6,016 bases of DNA from Candidatus Saccharicenans sp. (GTDB taxonomy: Bacteria > Acidobacteriota > Aminicenantia > Aminicenantales > Saccharicenantaceae), in contig JANLGB010000011.1 of NCBI GenBank assembly GCA_024653405.1, positions 1,635 to 7,650 on the forward strand, read 5' to 3'. Position numbers and translations under genes: made by a program. Under the pieces are notes generated by a model. It had not been told where the DNA came from. It saw only the letters and a list, made by a program, of their open reading frames with translations, and did not search any database. Below, piece after piece: positions 1 through 5,996 of this stretch (its first letter is position 1; each line of letters begins with the position of its first letter).

Positions 1-1074
1 GTCCGAGCTATATATCAGGAGGCTCTTTTCCAGGCTGGCCCTTATCCGAGCCGCTTCCCTGGCCTCAAAGGCCGGCCCTTCAGCCTGGTAATAGAGGTCG
101 TCCTGTTCTTCATCAACCACCAGCAAAGACAGCGGCTGGAAGGGCAGGAACAGGGCTGACCTGGTGCCGAAGATTACCCGGGCCCGGCCCGAAAGAATCT
201 GATTCCAGTTATGCCGCCGAACCCTGTCGGTTAGCTGACTATGCCAGAGAACAGCCCGGCCGGACAACAACGGCCAGAGGGGCTGCCACTTTTCCAGTCT
301 CTGAATTTCCGGCACCAGGACCAGGGTAAAGCCGTGGTGCTGCATGGTATAATCAATTATTTTCTGTAAGAATTCCAGCCGTCTTTCCAGGTTTCCCGTC
401 AGGAGGCAGCTTCCCCCTTCACCCGACTCCATTTTTTCCAGAAGGCGATGGCCGCTGGCGGTCAATCCCTCAGGTCTGACCGGTAGCACCAGCTGGCGGA
501 AGACTGGGACCTGAGCTATTTTCAGCGGCTTTTTCTTTCCGACTTTTTCCCGGACCTCAATCAATCCATCCTGGCTCAGACTCCTGAGGTAAGAATTTAT
601 TTCCCGGATTTTCAGTTTTCTCCTGATATAGACCGGGCTCAACTGGCGGTCGGCCAGCAGGCTCAGGATCTGGCCCCGGCGTCCCTTGAGCCGGCCAGAG
701 AGAAGTTCTTTCAAACCCTTCTCGGTAATGGCCAGTTTGACCCTCGGCTTTTCTCTAGCCGCCGGAGGCTCGGCCATCTCCAGGAACAAACCCGGTGCGC
801 TCAGGCTCCGTTCTGAAAGTTCCAGGGCAAATTGCAAGATGATTTTAGGCAGGCCCGGTTGGTCTTCCGCCCAGGCCGCGATTTCTTTTACTTTGAATTC
901 CGGTTCCTGACTCAGCTCCTTGACTTCCAACACATACCCGGGGAGCTTCCTTGAGCCCAGGGGAGCAATAACCTTTGAGCCCACCTTGACCCGGGCCGCC
1001 AGCTCATCGGGCAGTCGGTAAAGGAACGTCTGAAAAACCGGCAGGGGAAAGAGAACTTGGCAGTAGGTGGACAT
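1..1074 (-). CDS. priA: PriA-like primosomal protein N', ATPase motifs degenerate; C-terminus cut by window edge
   Basis: PriA recognises stalled forks and restarts replication; typical family members are superfamily II 3'-5' DNA helicases of about 700-800 residues. The first 358 residues are visible and the frame has no stop. Residues 1-100 match the 3'-DNA-binding domain (FPLPVFQTFLYRLP, then VGSKVIAPLGSRKLPGYV). Residues about 105-200 look like the winged helix. From about 219 the helicase domain begins: LVPEIQ (253-258), HSQL (278-281), GTRSALF (303-309) and DEEQD (321-325, normally DEEHD) are recognisable. Walker A is not: where relatives have GVTGSGKTEVY, this protein has LLTGNLERRLEF (224-235). 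Motif III (normally GSATPS) begins YSSD at the window edge. The zinc-binding Cys cluster and motifs IV-VI would lie outside the window. The ATG overlaps the UDG stop (TGATG) and has no clear Shine-Dalgarno, so translation is probably coupled. Family membership is confident; loss of ATPase activity is inferred. Confidence 0.88.
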   Translation of the reverse strand, partial: MSTYCQVLFPLPVFQTFLYRLPDELAARVKVGSKVIAPLGSRKLPGYVLEVKELSQEPEFKVKEIAAWAEDQPGLPKIILQFALELSERSLSAPGLFLEMAEPPAAREKPRVKLAITEKGLKELLSGRLKGRRGQILSLLADRQLSPVYIRRKLKIREINSYLRSLSQDGLIEVREKVGKKKPLKIAQVPVFRQLVLPVRPEGLTASGHRLLEKMESGEGGSCLLTGNLERRLEFLQKIIDYTMQHHGFTLVLVPEIQRLEKWQPLWPLLSGRAVLWHSQLTDRVRRHNWNQILSGRARVIFGTRSALFLPFQPLSLLVVDEEQDDLYYQAEGPAFEAREAARIRASLEKSLLIYSSD

Positions 1075-1814
1075 CAGGATTTAAGCAGTTCCAGTACCTT
1101 TTTCATATCTTCCCAGACCATTTTTTTTATTTCCTTGTTGCCTTCATTCCGCACCAGGTAGGAAGGATGGAAGGTGGGCATAACCGGGATGCCCTGAAAC
1201 TGGTCAAAATGGCCGCGGAGGTCAGACATGCTCTTCGGACTCTGGAGAAAAAAATCAGTGGCCACCTTGCCCAGGGCCACTATTACCCGGGGATGGATCA
1301 ATTCAATCTGCCTCAGCAGGAAGGGCGAACAGGCCTTGATCTCCTCCGGCTTGGGAGTCCGGTTTTCCGGGGGCCGGCACTTGATGACATTGGCAATATA
1401 GACGCCCTCCCGGCTGAAGCCCATGGCCTGGATGATCCTGGTCAGCAGCTGCCCGGCCCGGCCGACAAAAGGCTTGCCCTGCAAGTCTTCGTCCCGGCCA
1501 GGGGCTTCCCCCACGAACATCAACTGGGCCCGCCGGTTACCCTCACCCGGGACCGCTTGCTTTCGTCCCTTGAAAAGCGGGCAGGCCTGGCAGGTCATGA
1601 TTCTTCTGATTAGCCGCTCCCATTCTTCCTGGTTAGCCGCTGACGGTCCACTGCCTGAACCGTAGGATAACAGGAGAGGCGCCTCAGCCTCGGCGGCCGG
1701 TCTGGCCCCTTTAGGCTTTCGGGGGCTGACCAGAAAATCCACTCCCAGGTCGCGGTAAAATTCTAGTTGAGTCTTCAGCTCTTGGAGCTTTTCAGCTCTT
1801 CCCTTTTCGCTCAT
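1074..1814 (-). CDS. Uracil-DNA glycosylase, family 4-type, iron-sulfur
   Basis: Removes uracil from DNA, arising from cytosine deamination or dUTP misincorporation, and so starts base-excision repair. The 246-residue protein has the family 4 motif GEAPGRDED (102-110), followed by PFVGRAGQLL (115-124), NVIKCRPPENRTP (142-154) and the C-terminal HPSYL motif (216-220). Four cysteines spaced as in the [4Fe-4S] enzymes are present: C75, C78, C146 and C162. The acidic and polar residues in motif 1 distinguish it from family 5 enzymes, though this call is made by eye. An extra 65 or so N-terminal residues comprise a predicted helix (about 7-22), a conserved-looking FYRDLGVDFL stretch and an Ala/Gly/Ser-rich linker (about 35-60). 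The ATG at 1814 lies 23 nt inside coaBC and is preceded by GAGG with a 9-nt spacer, supporting this start. The stop overlaps the priA start. Confidence 0.95.
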   Translation of the reverse strand: MSEKGRAEKLQELKTQLEFYRDLGVDFLVSPRKPKGARPAAEAEAPLLLSYGSGSGPSAANQEEWERLIRRIMTCQACPLFKGRKQAVPGEGNRRAQLMFVGEAPGRDEDLQGKPFVGRAGQLLTRIIQAMGFSREGVYIANVIKCRPPENRTPKPEEIKACSPFLLRQIELIHPRVIVALGKVATDFFLQSPKSMSDLRGHFDQFQGIPVMPTFHPSYLVRNEGNKEIKKMVWEDMKKVLELLKS

Positions 1815-2991
1815 TTAAGAGAACCTCGATTTCAGCCAGTATCTCCTGGCTGATTTTTCTCTTGCTGGCCCGCGGAATTTTTTTGGTACGGCCGTCCGGC
1901 CAGAGCAATACCACCTCGTTCTCATCACTCCCGAAGCCGACCTCAGGCCGGCTAACATCGTTGGCCACGATCAGGTCGACCTGCTTGCGTTTCATCTTTT
2001 CCAGAGCCTTTTCCACCGCCTGGCCGGTTTCCGCGGCGAAACCCACCAGTAGCTGATGCCCCTTGCGCTGGCCCAATTCTTCCAGGATATCGGGCGTTGT
2101 TTCTATCTCCAAGACCCGTTCAATTTCGGTCTTGCGGATTTTCTCAGACCAGGTTTTTCGAAAGCGGAAGTCGGCCACCGCGGCGGCCATGAGCACCACC
2201 TCGGCCCGGTCATAGTGCCTGAGGACCGCTTCTTTCATTTCGGCCGCATCCGTCACCCTTTCCAGATAAACTCCCGCTGGAGGTTCAAGATAAGTCGGCC
2301 CGGAAATCAGAATAACTTCAGCTCCGAGCTGGTAGGCTTCCCCAGCCAGTTCATAACCCATCTTGCCCGAGGCCGGGTTGGAAACGAACCTGACCGGGTC
2401 CAGGAATTCCCGGGTCGGACCGGCCGTGACCAGGACCACTTTATCCCGGAAACTGTCCTTCGTTCTTATGAGCCGCAGGCCTTGCTGGACAATTTTTTCG
2501 GGGACGGCCAGCCGTCCCGGTCCCTTCTTGCCGCAGGCCAGATAGCCGGTATCTGGCTCCACAAATTCCACACCCAGGCTCTTTAGCTTTCTGATATTTT
2601 CCTGGGTCTGGGGATGGAGATACATAGCCTCATTCATGGCCGGAGCCACCAGCACCGGGCACTTGGCCGCCAGATAAAAGGTGGTCAGAAAATCATCGGC
2701 TATGCCCGAGGCCATCTTGCCGATGACATTGGCGGTGGCCGGAGCCAGTAGCAGCAGGTTGATTTCGTCCACCAGCGAAATGTGTTCAATCGGTCTCTGC
2801 TGGTCATCGAAAAGGTGGACGATGGTCCTTTCCCCGGTCAACGAGGTGAAAAGGTAGGGGTCGATAAAGCGGGTGGCCTTTTCGGTCATGATAACCCGAA
2901 CCCCAAAGCCTTCCGACTGAAAAAGGCGGATGATTTCACAGGCTTTATAAAGGCTGACGGAAGAACAAACGCCAAGGGCTATTTTCTTCAT
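1792..2991 (-). CDS. coaBC: Bifunctional phosphopantothenoylcysteine decarboxylase / phosphopantothenate-cysteine ligase
   Basis: Carries out two consecutive cytosolic steps of coenzyme A synthesis: ligation of cysteine to 4'-phosphopantothenate (CoaB, CTP-dependent in bacteria) and FMN-dependent decarboxylation to 4'-phosphopantetheine (CoaC). At 399 residues it has normal full length. CoaC domain (1-175): FMN loop LGVCSSVSLYKA (6-17), active-site His70 in HISL, the PAMNEAMY motif (117-124), and Cys153 in LACGKKGPGRL. CoaB domain (about 183-395): TAGPTREFLDPVRF (189-202), SNPASGKMG (204-212) containing the Asn (205) that corresponds to the acyl-phosphate-binding Asn of E. coli, AAAVADF (269-275), EKIRK with the catalytic Lys region (283-287), VGFAAET (316-322) and ANDVS (343-347). 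The FMN loop reads CSSVS where GGIAA or SGSIA is common, a mild variant. It follows gmk after 18 nt; AGGTGGAG precedes the ATG. Function is very secure. Confidence 0.97.
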   Translation of the reverse strand: MKKIALGVCSSVSLYKACEIIRLFQSEGFGVRVIMTEKATRFIDPYLFTSLTGERTIVHLFDDQQRPIEHISLVDEINLLLLAPATANVIGKMASGIADDFLTTFYLAAKCPVLVAPAMNEAMYLHPQTQENIRKLKSLGVEFVEPDTGYLACGKKGPGRLAVPEKIVQQGLRLIRTKDSFRDKVVLVTAGPTREFLDPVRFVSNPASGKMGYELAGEAYQLGAEVILISGPTYLEPPAGVYLERVTDAAEMKEAVLRHYDRAEVVLMAAAVADFRFRKTWSEKIRKTEIERVLEIETTPDILEELGQRKGHQLLVGFAAETGQAVEKALEKMKRKQVDLIVANDVSRPEVGFGSDENEVVLLWPDGRTKKIPRASKRKISQEILAEIEVLLNERKGKS

Positions 2992-3009
2992 GGCTCCACC
3001 TTTCCCTGG

Positions 3010-3615
3010 TCAGGGCCAGGACTTAAAGCTCTTCAGAATTTCCTTGAATTCTTTCTGCCGCTCTCGCAACAGGCAGCGGTGAGACAGGATGATGGCTTTT
3101 AGCTCTTCCAGGGCCTGGTTCAGGTCGCCGTTGATCACCAGGTACTCAAAGATGTTCGATTCCAGAATCTCCCTCCGGGCATTGCTCAGCCGCAGGGCTA
3201 TGGCCTCGGGCGGGTCAGTCTTCCGCTGCTTCAACCTTCTTTCCAGCTCGGGGTAGGAGGGCGGCACCACAAAAACAAAGCTGGCGCCTTCCAGCCTTTT
3301 CTTGACCTGCCGGGCGCCCTGAACGTCTATGTCCAGGATCAGATCGCCCCGGCTGCTCTTGCGGCTGACCTCCTCCCGGGAAGTCCCGTAGAGATGGCCA
3401 TGAACTTCAGCCCATTCCAGAAAGGCCCCGCTGTTCTTCATTTGTTCGAATTCTTCCCTGGTAACGAAATAGTAATCCTGTCCATCCACCTCGTCACTCC
3501 TCTTCGGCCGGGTGGTATGGGACACGGAAAACTCCAGCCCGGGCAGACGGGTAAGAAGGTTTTTGATCAGGGTTGATTTCCCGCAACCTGATGGCCCGGA
3601 AATCACGTATATCAT
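3010..3615 (-). CDS. gmk: Guanylate kinase
   Basis: Phosphorylates GMP or dGMP to GDP or dGDP with ATP, an essential cytosolic step in guanine nucleotide supply. With the start at 3615 the protein is 201 residues, the usual family size. Motifs in order: P-loop GPSGCGKS (7-14), HTTRPKR (33-39), EVDGQDYYFV (42-51) of the GMP-binding region, EWAEVHGHLYGT (67-78), DIDVQGA (95-101), and RKTD (131-134) in the lid. An in-frame ATG at 3699 would add 28 residues rich in charged side chains and overlap yicC by 38 nt. I prefer 3615 because MIYVISGPSG places the first beta strand at the N-terminus as in relatives, and AAGGGA lies 10 nt upstream. Located 46 nt after yicC and 18 nt before coaBC. Confidence 0.97.
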   Translation of the reverse strand: MIYVISGPSGCGKSTLIKNLLTRLPGLEFSVSHTTRPKRSDEVDGQDYYFVTREEFEQMKNSGAFLEWAEVHGHLYGTSREEVSRKSSRGDLILDIDVQGARQVKKRLEGASFVFVVPPSYPELERRLKQRKTDPPEAIALRLSNARREILESNIFEYLVINGDLNQALEELKAIILSHRCLLRERQKEFKEILKSFKSWP

Positions 3616-3661
3616 CCTGCCAGCGTCCCTTCCGTTTTCGATTTTACCTTTTTCCTCAGAT

Positions 3662-4537
3662 CTATTCCAGATTCTGGACCTGTTGTCTGATGCTCTCAAT
3701 CTCGTTCTTAATATTCAGGCAGCGCTTGATGATTCCCAGGTCCTGGGCCTTGGAATTCAGGGTGTTGGCTTCCCGGGACAGCTCCTGGGCCAGAAAATCC
3801 AGGTTTTTGCCCACCGGTTCACTGACCTCGGGTTTGATCAGCTGGCAAAAGCTGAGCAAGTGGCTCTGCAGCCGGTTAATCTCTTCGGCCAGGTCAAAGC
3901 GTTGCATCAGGTAGGCCACTTCTTCCGAGAGCCTTTCTTCTGACAGGTTGTTGTGGTTGAGGTCCTGCAGTTTCTTCTTCAGCTTGTTCTTCAACCTGTT
4001 GGGCTGGTGGCTGAAAATCCTTTCAATTTCGGCCAGGGATTTCTTAATCCGAGCCAGGTGCTGGTTCAGCTGGCGGGCAATTTCCCGGCCTTCCCGCTCC
4101 CTCTGGCTGATGATGTCATCGACCGTCTTTTCAAAGGCTTCCAGGATGAAGCGCTTATCCTCCCGGCTCAGTTCCTTCTGGCTGATGCTGACCAACTGCG
4201 GGACACGTAGCAGCTGGTCTAGAGAAATGGTAAAGGGTAGGTCTACTTTTCTGGCCAGTCTTCTCATCTCCTCCACGATTTTTTCCAGCAACGGCTGGTT
4301 GACAGAAAAATCCCAGCTGTCGGCTGACAGATAATCCAGTTCCAGTATTACCTCCACCCGTCCCCGCAGGATCTTCTTTTGGCAGATGGCTCTAAGCTGG
4401 TTTTCCAGCTGGCCGAGGCTGGCTCCCTTGTAAACCCAGTCGAAAAAGCGGTGGTTCAGGGTTTTGATGAAGATTTTGACCCTGAGCCTGGGTGAAGCTA
4501 CGTTCCGTTCGGCAAAACCGGTCATACTGCGTATCAT
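3662..4537 (-). CDS. yicC: YicC family endoribonuclease
   Basis: Members of the YicC family are endoribonucleases implicated in RNA turnover, including small-RNA turnover in E. coli; the exact substrate here is unknown. With the start at 4537 the protein has 291 residues, the family norm. It opens with the diagnostic MIRSMTGFA and has KTLNHRFFD (25-33), the GRVEV strand (59-63), a QREREGREI helix (145-153), the DLAEEINRLQSH region (215-226) and the highly conserved C-terminal block LDFLAQELSREANTL (246-260), ending IRQQVQNLE (283-291). The acidic residue usually found before the S-x-N-x-R motif (E. coli WEMRSVN) is Phe here (IFIKTLN). The middle (about 145-200) is strongly helical and charged, probably coiled coil. 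A GTG at 4546 is possible but poorly placed for the ribosome-binding site. Followed by gmk, a classic pairing. Confidence 0.96.
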   Translation of the reverse strand: MIRSMTGFAERNVASPRLRVKIFIKTLNHRFFDWVYKGASLGQLENQLRAICQKKILRGRVEVILELDYLSADSWDFSVNQPLLEKIVEEMRRLARKVDLPFTISLDQLLRVPQLVSISQKELSREDKRFILEAFEKTVDDIISQREREGREIARQLNQHLARIKKSLAEIERIFSHQPNRLKNKLKKKLQDLNHNNLSEERLSEEVAYLMQRFDLAEEINRLQSHLLSFCQLIKPEVSEPVGKNLDFLAQELSREANTLNSKAQDLGIIKRCLNIKNEIESIRQQVQNLE

Positions 4538-4545
4538 AGACGACA

Positions 4546-4551
4546 CTCCCT
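4546..4551 (-). promoter_or_regulatory. Ribosome-binding site that sets the yicC start
   Basis: AGGGAG on the minus strand lies 8 nt before the ATG at 4537, an ideal distance. It directly overlaps the first base of the alternative in-frame GTG at 4546, which could therefore not use it. This chooses the ATG, consistent with the family's MIRSMT N-terminus. Confidence 0.8.
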
Positions 4552-4561
4552 GTCAATGAAT

Positions 4562-5587
4562 TCAAGCTAGGCCGACCAGTTTCCTGGCCAGTTCCAGAGC
4601 ATTGAGGGCCGAGCCGATGGTCAGGTTATCGGCCGCCACATAAAGCCAGAAGCTTCCGGGAAGCGACTGGTCTTTTTTGAGATGGCCGATAAAAATTTTT
4701 TCTTGGCCGGCGGCCCGGATATTGGAGATCTGCCGGGGTGCCCCGGGGGGATGAAACTGGAAAATATCCTTCTGGCGGAAGACCTGGCCCAGCTGCTCCA
4801 GGCCAGTATCCTTGGCCAGTTCCAGGTAGATTACCAGGGAATAAACATGAAAGACCGGAGCCTGTACCAGGGACAGGCTGAAATCAAAGTCTGACTTCAG
4901 CACCCGCCTGACTTCCTGGATAATCTGCCTTTCGCTGGCCGAAAACCCATCCCGGTCGGCTTTTTCCACTTCCGGCAAGAAATTGAAAGCAATCTGGTCG
5001 GCAAAAATCTTATGGCTCAGGCTGCTGCTGGACAGCAGGGCGTAGCTCTGCTCAGCCAGTTCTTCTATTCCGGCGTTGGCGTAAGCCGAGACCGGCTGCA
5101 GGACCACCGCCAGGGCCTTCTTGACCCTGAAGACAGAACTCACGGCCGCCAGAACATGGCTCAGAAAAATGGTGACCGGATGGGGGTTGGAGACCAGCAA
5201 CACTTCCTCCCTCTCCAGCACCTCGTCGTTGACCCCGGCCACAACCAGCGGCACATCGGGCTGGTCGCTAAAGCTTTCTTCCAGGTCGATGGCCTTGAAA
5301 CCCTTTTCCCGAGCCAGGCGGCCAAACTTGCGGTTGCTCTCTTTATCGGCCGCCAGGAAAACCAGGTCCAGTTCCTCCAGCAGTTCCGGGTAGGGGTGAT
5401 GGATGACCTTGGGTTCATCCCGGAATTCAGTCAGCTTGCTGTATTCCTCGGCCACTTCCGGGTCGTAAAATTCCATGGATTTTATCGGAAATTTCCGGCC
5501 AGCCAGCAGGTCTTTTATTTCCTGGGCCCGGAAGGAGTCGGTGCCGATCAGGGCTACCCGGAACTGGCGCTCGGTTTTCTTACTCAT
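4562..5587 (-). CDS. USG-1-like protein with the aspartate-semialdehyde dehydrogenase fold, probably non-catalytic
   Basis: The 341-residue protein follows the ASADH layout: an NAD(P)-binding Rossmann half, a central catalytic/dimerisation half, and a C-terminal return. Visible landmarks are VALIGTDSFRAQEI (11-24, replacing the usual GATGxVG loop), DVPLVVAGVN (111-120), SNPHPVTI (133-140), QPVSAYANAGIEEL (164-177), IAFNFLPEVE (199-208), QAPVFHVYS (242-250) and DNLTIGSALNALEL (320-333). In active ASADH the 133-140 region reads NPNCTTI or similar with the catalytic Cys; here that position is Pro. The R-x-P-x-x-x-GHS motif, which supplies Arg and the acid/base His, is also altered to QAPVFHVYS. 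The dehydrogenase reaction (aspartyl phosphate to aspartate semialdehyde) is thus unlikely. E. coli USG-1 is a comparable non-dehydrogenase paralogue of unknown role. I chose ATG 5587, overlapping the upstream stop by 8 nt (ATGAGTAA), over the TTG at 5611, because MSKK leads directly into the first beta strand. No strong ribosome-binding site is seen, suggesting translational coupling. Confidence 0.85.
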   Translation of the reverse strand: MSKKTERQFRVALIGTDSFRAQEIKDLLAGRKFPIKSMEFYDPEVAEEYSKLTEFRDEPKVIHHPYPELLEELDLVFLAADKESNRKFGRLAREKGFKAIDLEESFSDQPDVPLVVAGVNDEVLEREEVLLVSNPHPVTIFLSHVLAAVSSVFRVKKALAVVLQPVSAYANAGIEELAEQSYALLSSSSLSHKIFADQIAFNFLPEVEKADRDGFSASERQIIQEVRRVLKSDFDFSLSLVQAPVFHVYSLVIYLELAKDTGLEQLGQVFRQKDIFQFHPPGAPRQISNIRAAGQEKIFIGHLKKDQSLPGSFWLYVAADNLTIGSALNALELARKLVGLA

Positions 5588-5810
5588 GGCCGGTCCGCTG
5601 CTGAAATTCAAGAATCATCCGGTACATCTCGTCTTTGAGCCTCAATTTTTTCTTTTTCAACAGCTTTTCCTGCAGCCTGTCTTCCTCGGTCAAAAAACTC
5701 TTGGCCCTCAGCCGGGACAGGGCCTGCTCACATTCCTGATGGTCCTGATATATTTTACGGAAGGTTTCGTTATCCTTAAGAAGAAGTTCCTTGATTTTCT
5801 CTTCAGTCAT
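5580..5810 (-). CDS. Small helical DUF465/YdcH-type protein
   Basis: A 76-residue, highly charged protein with no membrane segment, signal peptide or cysteine pair except one Cys (27). It resembles the DUF465/YdcH family: an N-terminal helix, a FRKIYQDHQECEQAL segment (17-31) with the typical H-x(n)-L pattern, and the basic block LKKKKLRLKDEM (51-62) that matches the family's LKKxKLxLKDE signature. A helical hairpin or coiled coil is expected. The function of the family is unknown. It is the first gene of the cluster: ATG 5810 is preceded by GGGAG with a 6-nt spacer and a promoter-like element just upstream. Its end overlaps the next gene by 8 nt. Family assignment is by eye. Confidence 0.8.
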   Translation of the reverse strand: MTEEKIKELLLKDNETFRKIYQDHQECEQALSRLRAKSFLTEEDRLQEKLLKKKKLRLKDEMYRMILEFQQRTGHE

Positions 5811-5826
5811 TTAATACTCCCGGTTA

Positions 5827-5855
5827 AGGATAACACAGGCTGATTTTGTTTTCAA
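5827..5855 (-). promoter_or_regulatory. Sigma70-type promoter candidate for the seven-gene operon
   Basis: On the minus strand, TTGAAA (5855-5850) and TATCCT (5832-5827) are separated by exactly 17 nt, and TG one base before the -10 gives an extended -10 form. The expected start point is near 5820, only about 10 nt before the DUF465 start codon and inside its GGGAG. The mRNA leader would thus be extremely short. Sequence match only; not experimental. Confidence 0.55.
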
Positions 5856-5892
5856 TTTGGCTCCCACCAGGCGGAAAAACTGTCTGGAAAAT

Positions 5893-5904
5893 GCCAGGCC
5901 TGGC
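5893..5904. repeat. 12-bp perfect palindrome in the divergent region
   Basis: GCCAGGCCTGGC is perfectly self-complementary and lies between the two promoter-like elements. It could be an operator for a dimeric regulator, but GGCC/CCTGG-type words are frequent throughout this window, so chance is possible. It lacks a T-run, so it is not a Rho-independent terminator. Confidence 0.35.
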
Positions 5905-5967
5905 CCCTCACTCCTGCTTATCCGGGTTCCGCTATCTGGCTTCTTCCCAAAAAATCCAGGCGGGCTG

Positions 5968-5996
5968 TTGACTTTGAAAAGGCGGATTAATATACT
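5968..5996 (+). promoter_or_regulatory. Sigma70-type promoter candidate facing right, out of the window
   Basis: On the plus strand TTGACT (5968-5973) and TATACT (5991-5996) are separated by 17 nt; each hexamer matches the consensus at 5 of 6 positions. The expected start point is about 6003, so the transcript would leave the window almost immediately. No gene can be seen downstream because the window ends at 6016. Confidence 0.6.

Noticed and set aside
1..1074. PriA-like gene as a pseudogene
   Set aside because: No stop or frameshift occurs in 358 codons, the upstream coupling is neat, and several PriA motifs are intact. Motif loss alone does not show decay, although the unseen C-terminus leaves this open.
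2056..2586. 176-codon open frame on the plus strand
   Set aside because: Antisense shadow of coaBC, whose motifs occupy the whole interval on the other strand.
3616..3699. Longer gmk with 28 more N-terminal residues (ATG 3699)
   Set aside because: The extra residues overlap yicC, are unlike guanylate kinase N-termini, and the P-loop then sits unusually far in. ATG 3615 has a usable AAGGGA upstream.
5588..5611. TTG start for the USG-1-like gene adding 8 residues
   Set aside because: It would overlap the DUF465 gene by 32 nt and uses a weaker codon; ATG 5587 gives a compact 8-nt overlap and places the Rossmann strand normally.
5012..5638. 208-codon open frame on the plus strand
   Set aside because: It lies antisense to the USG-1-like gene and has no recognisable family, ribosome-binding site or conserved motif; the minus-strand protein matches a known fold from end to end. 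GC-rich antisense frames stay open by chance.
5884..5904. Hairpins around CTGG/CCAG repeats as a Rho-independent terminator
   Set aside because: No T-run follows on either strand and no gene ends nearby, so a terminator is not supported.
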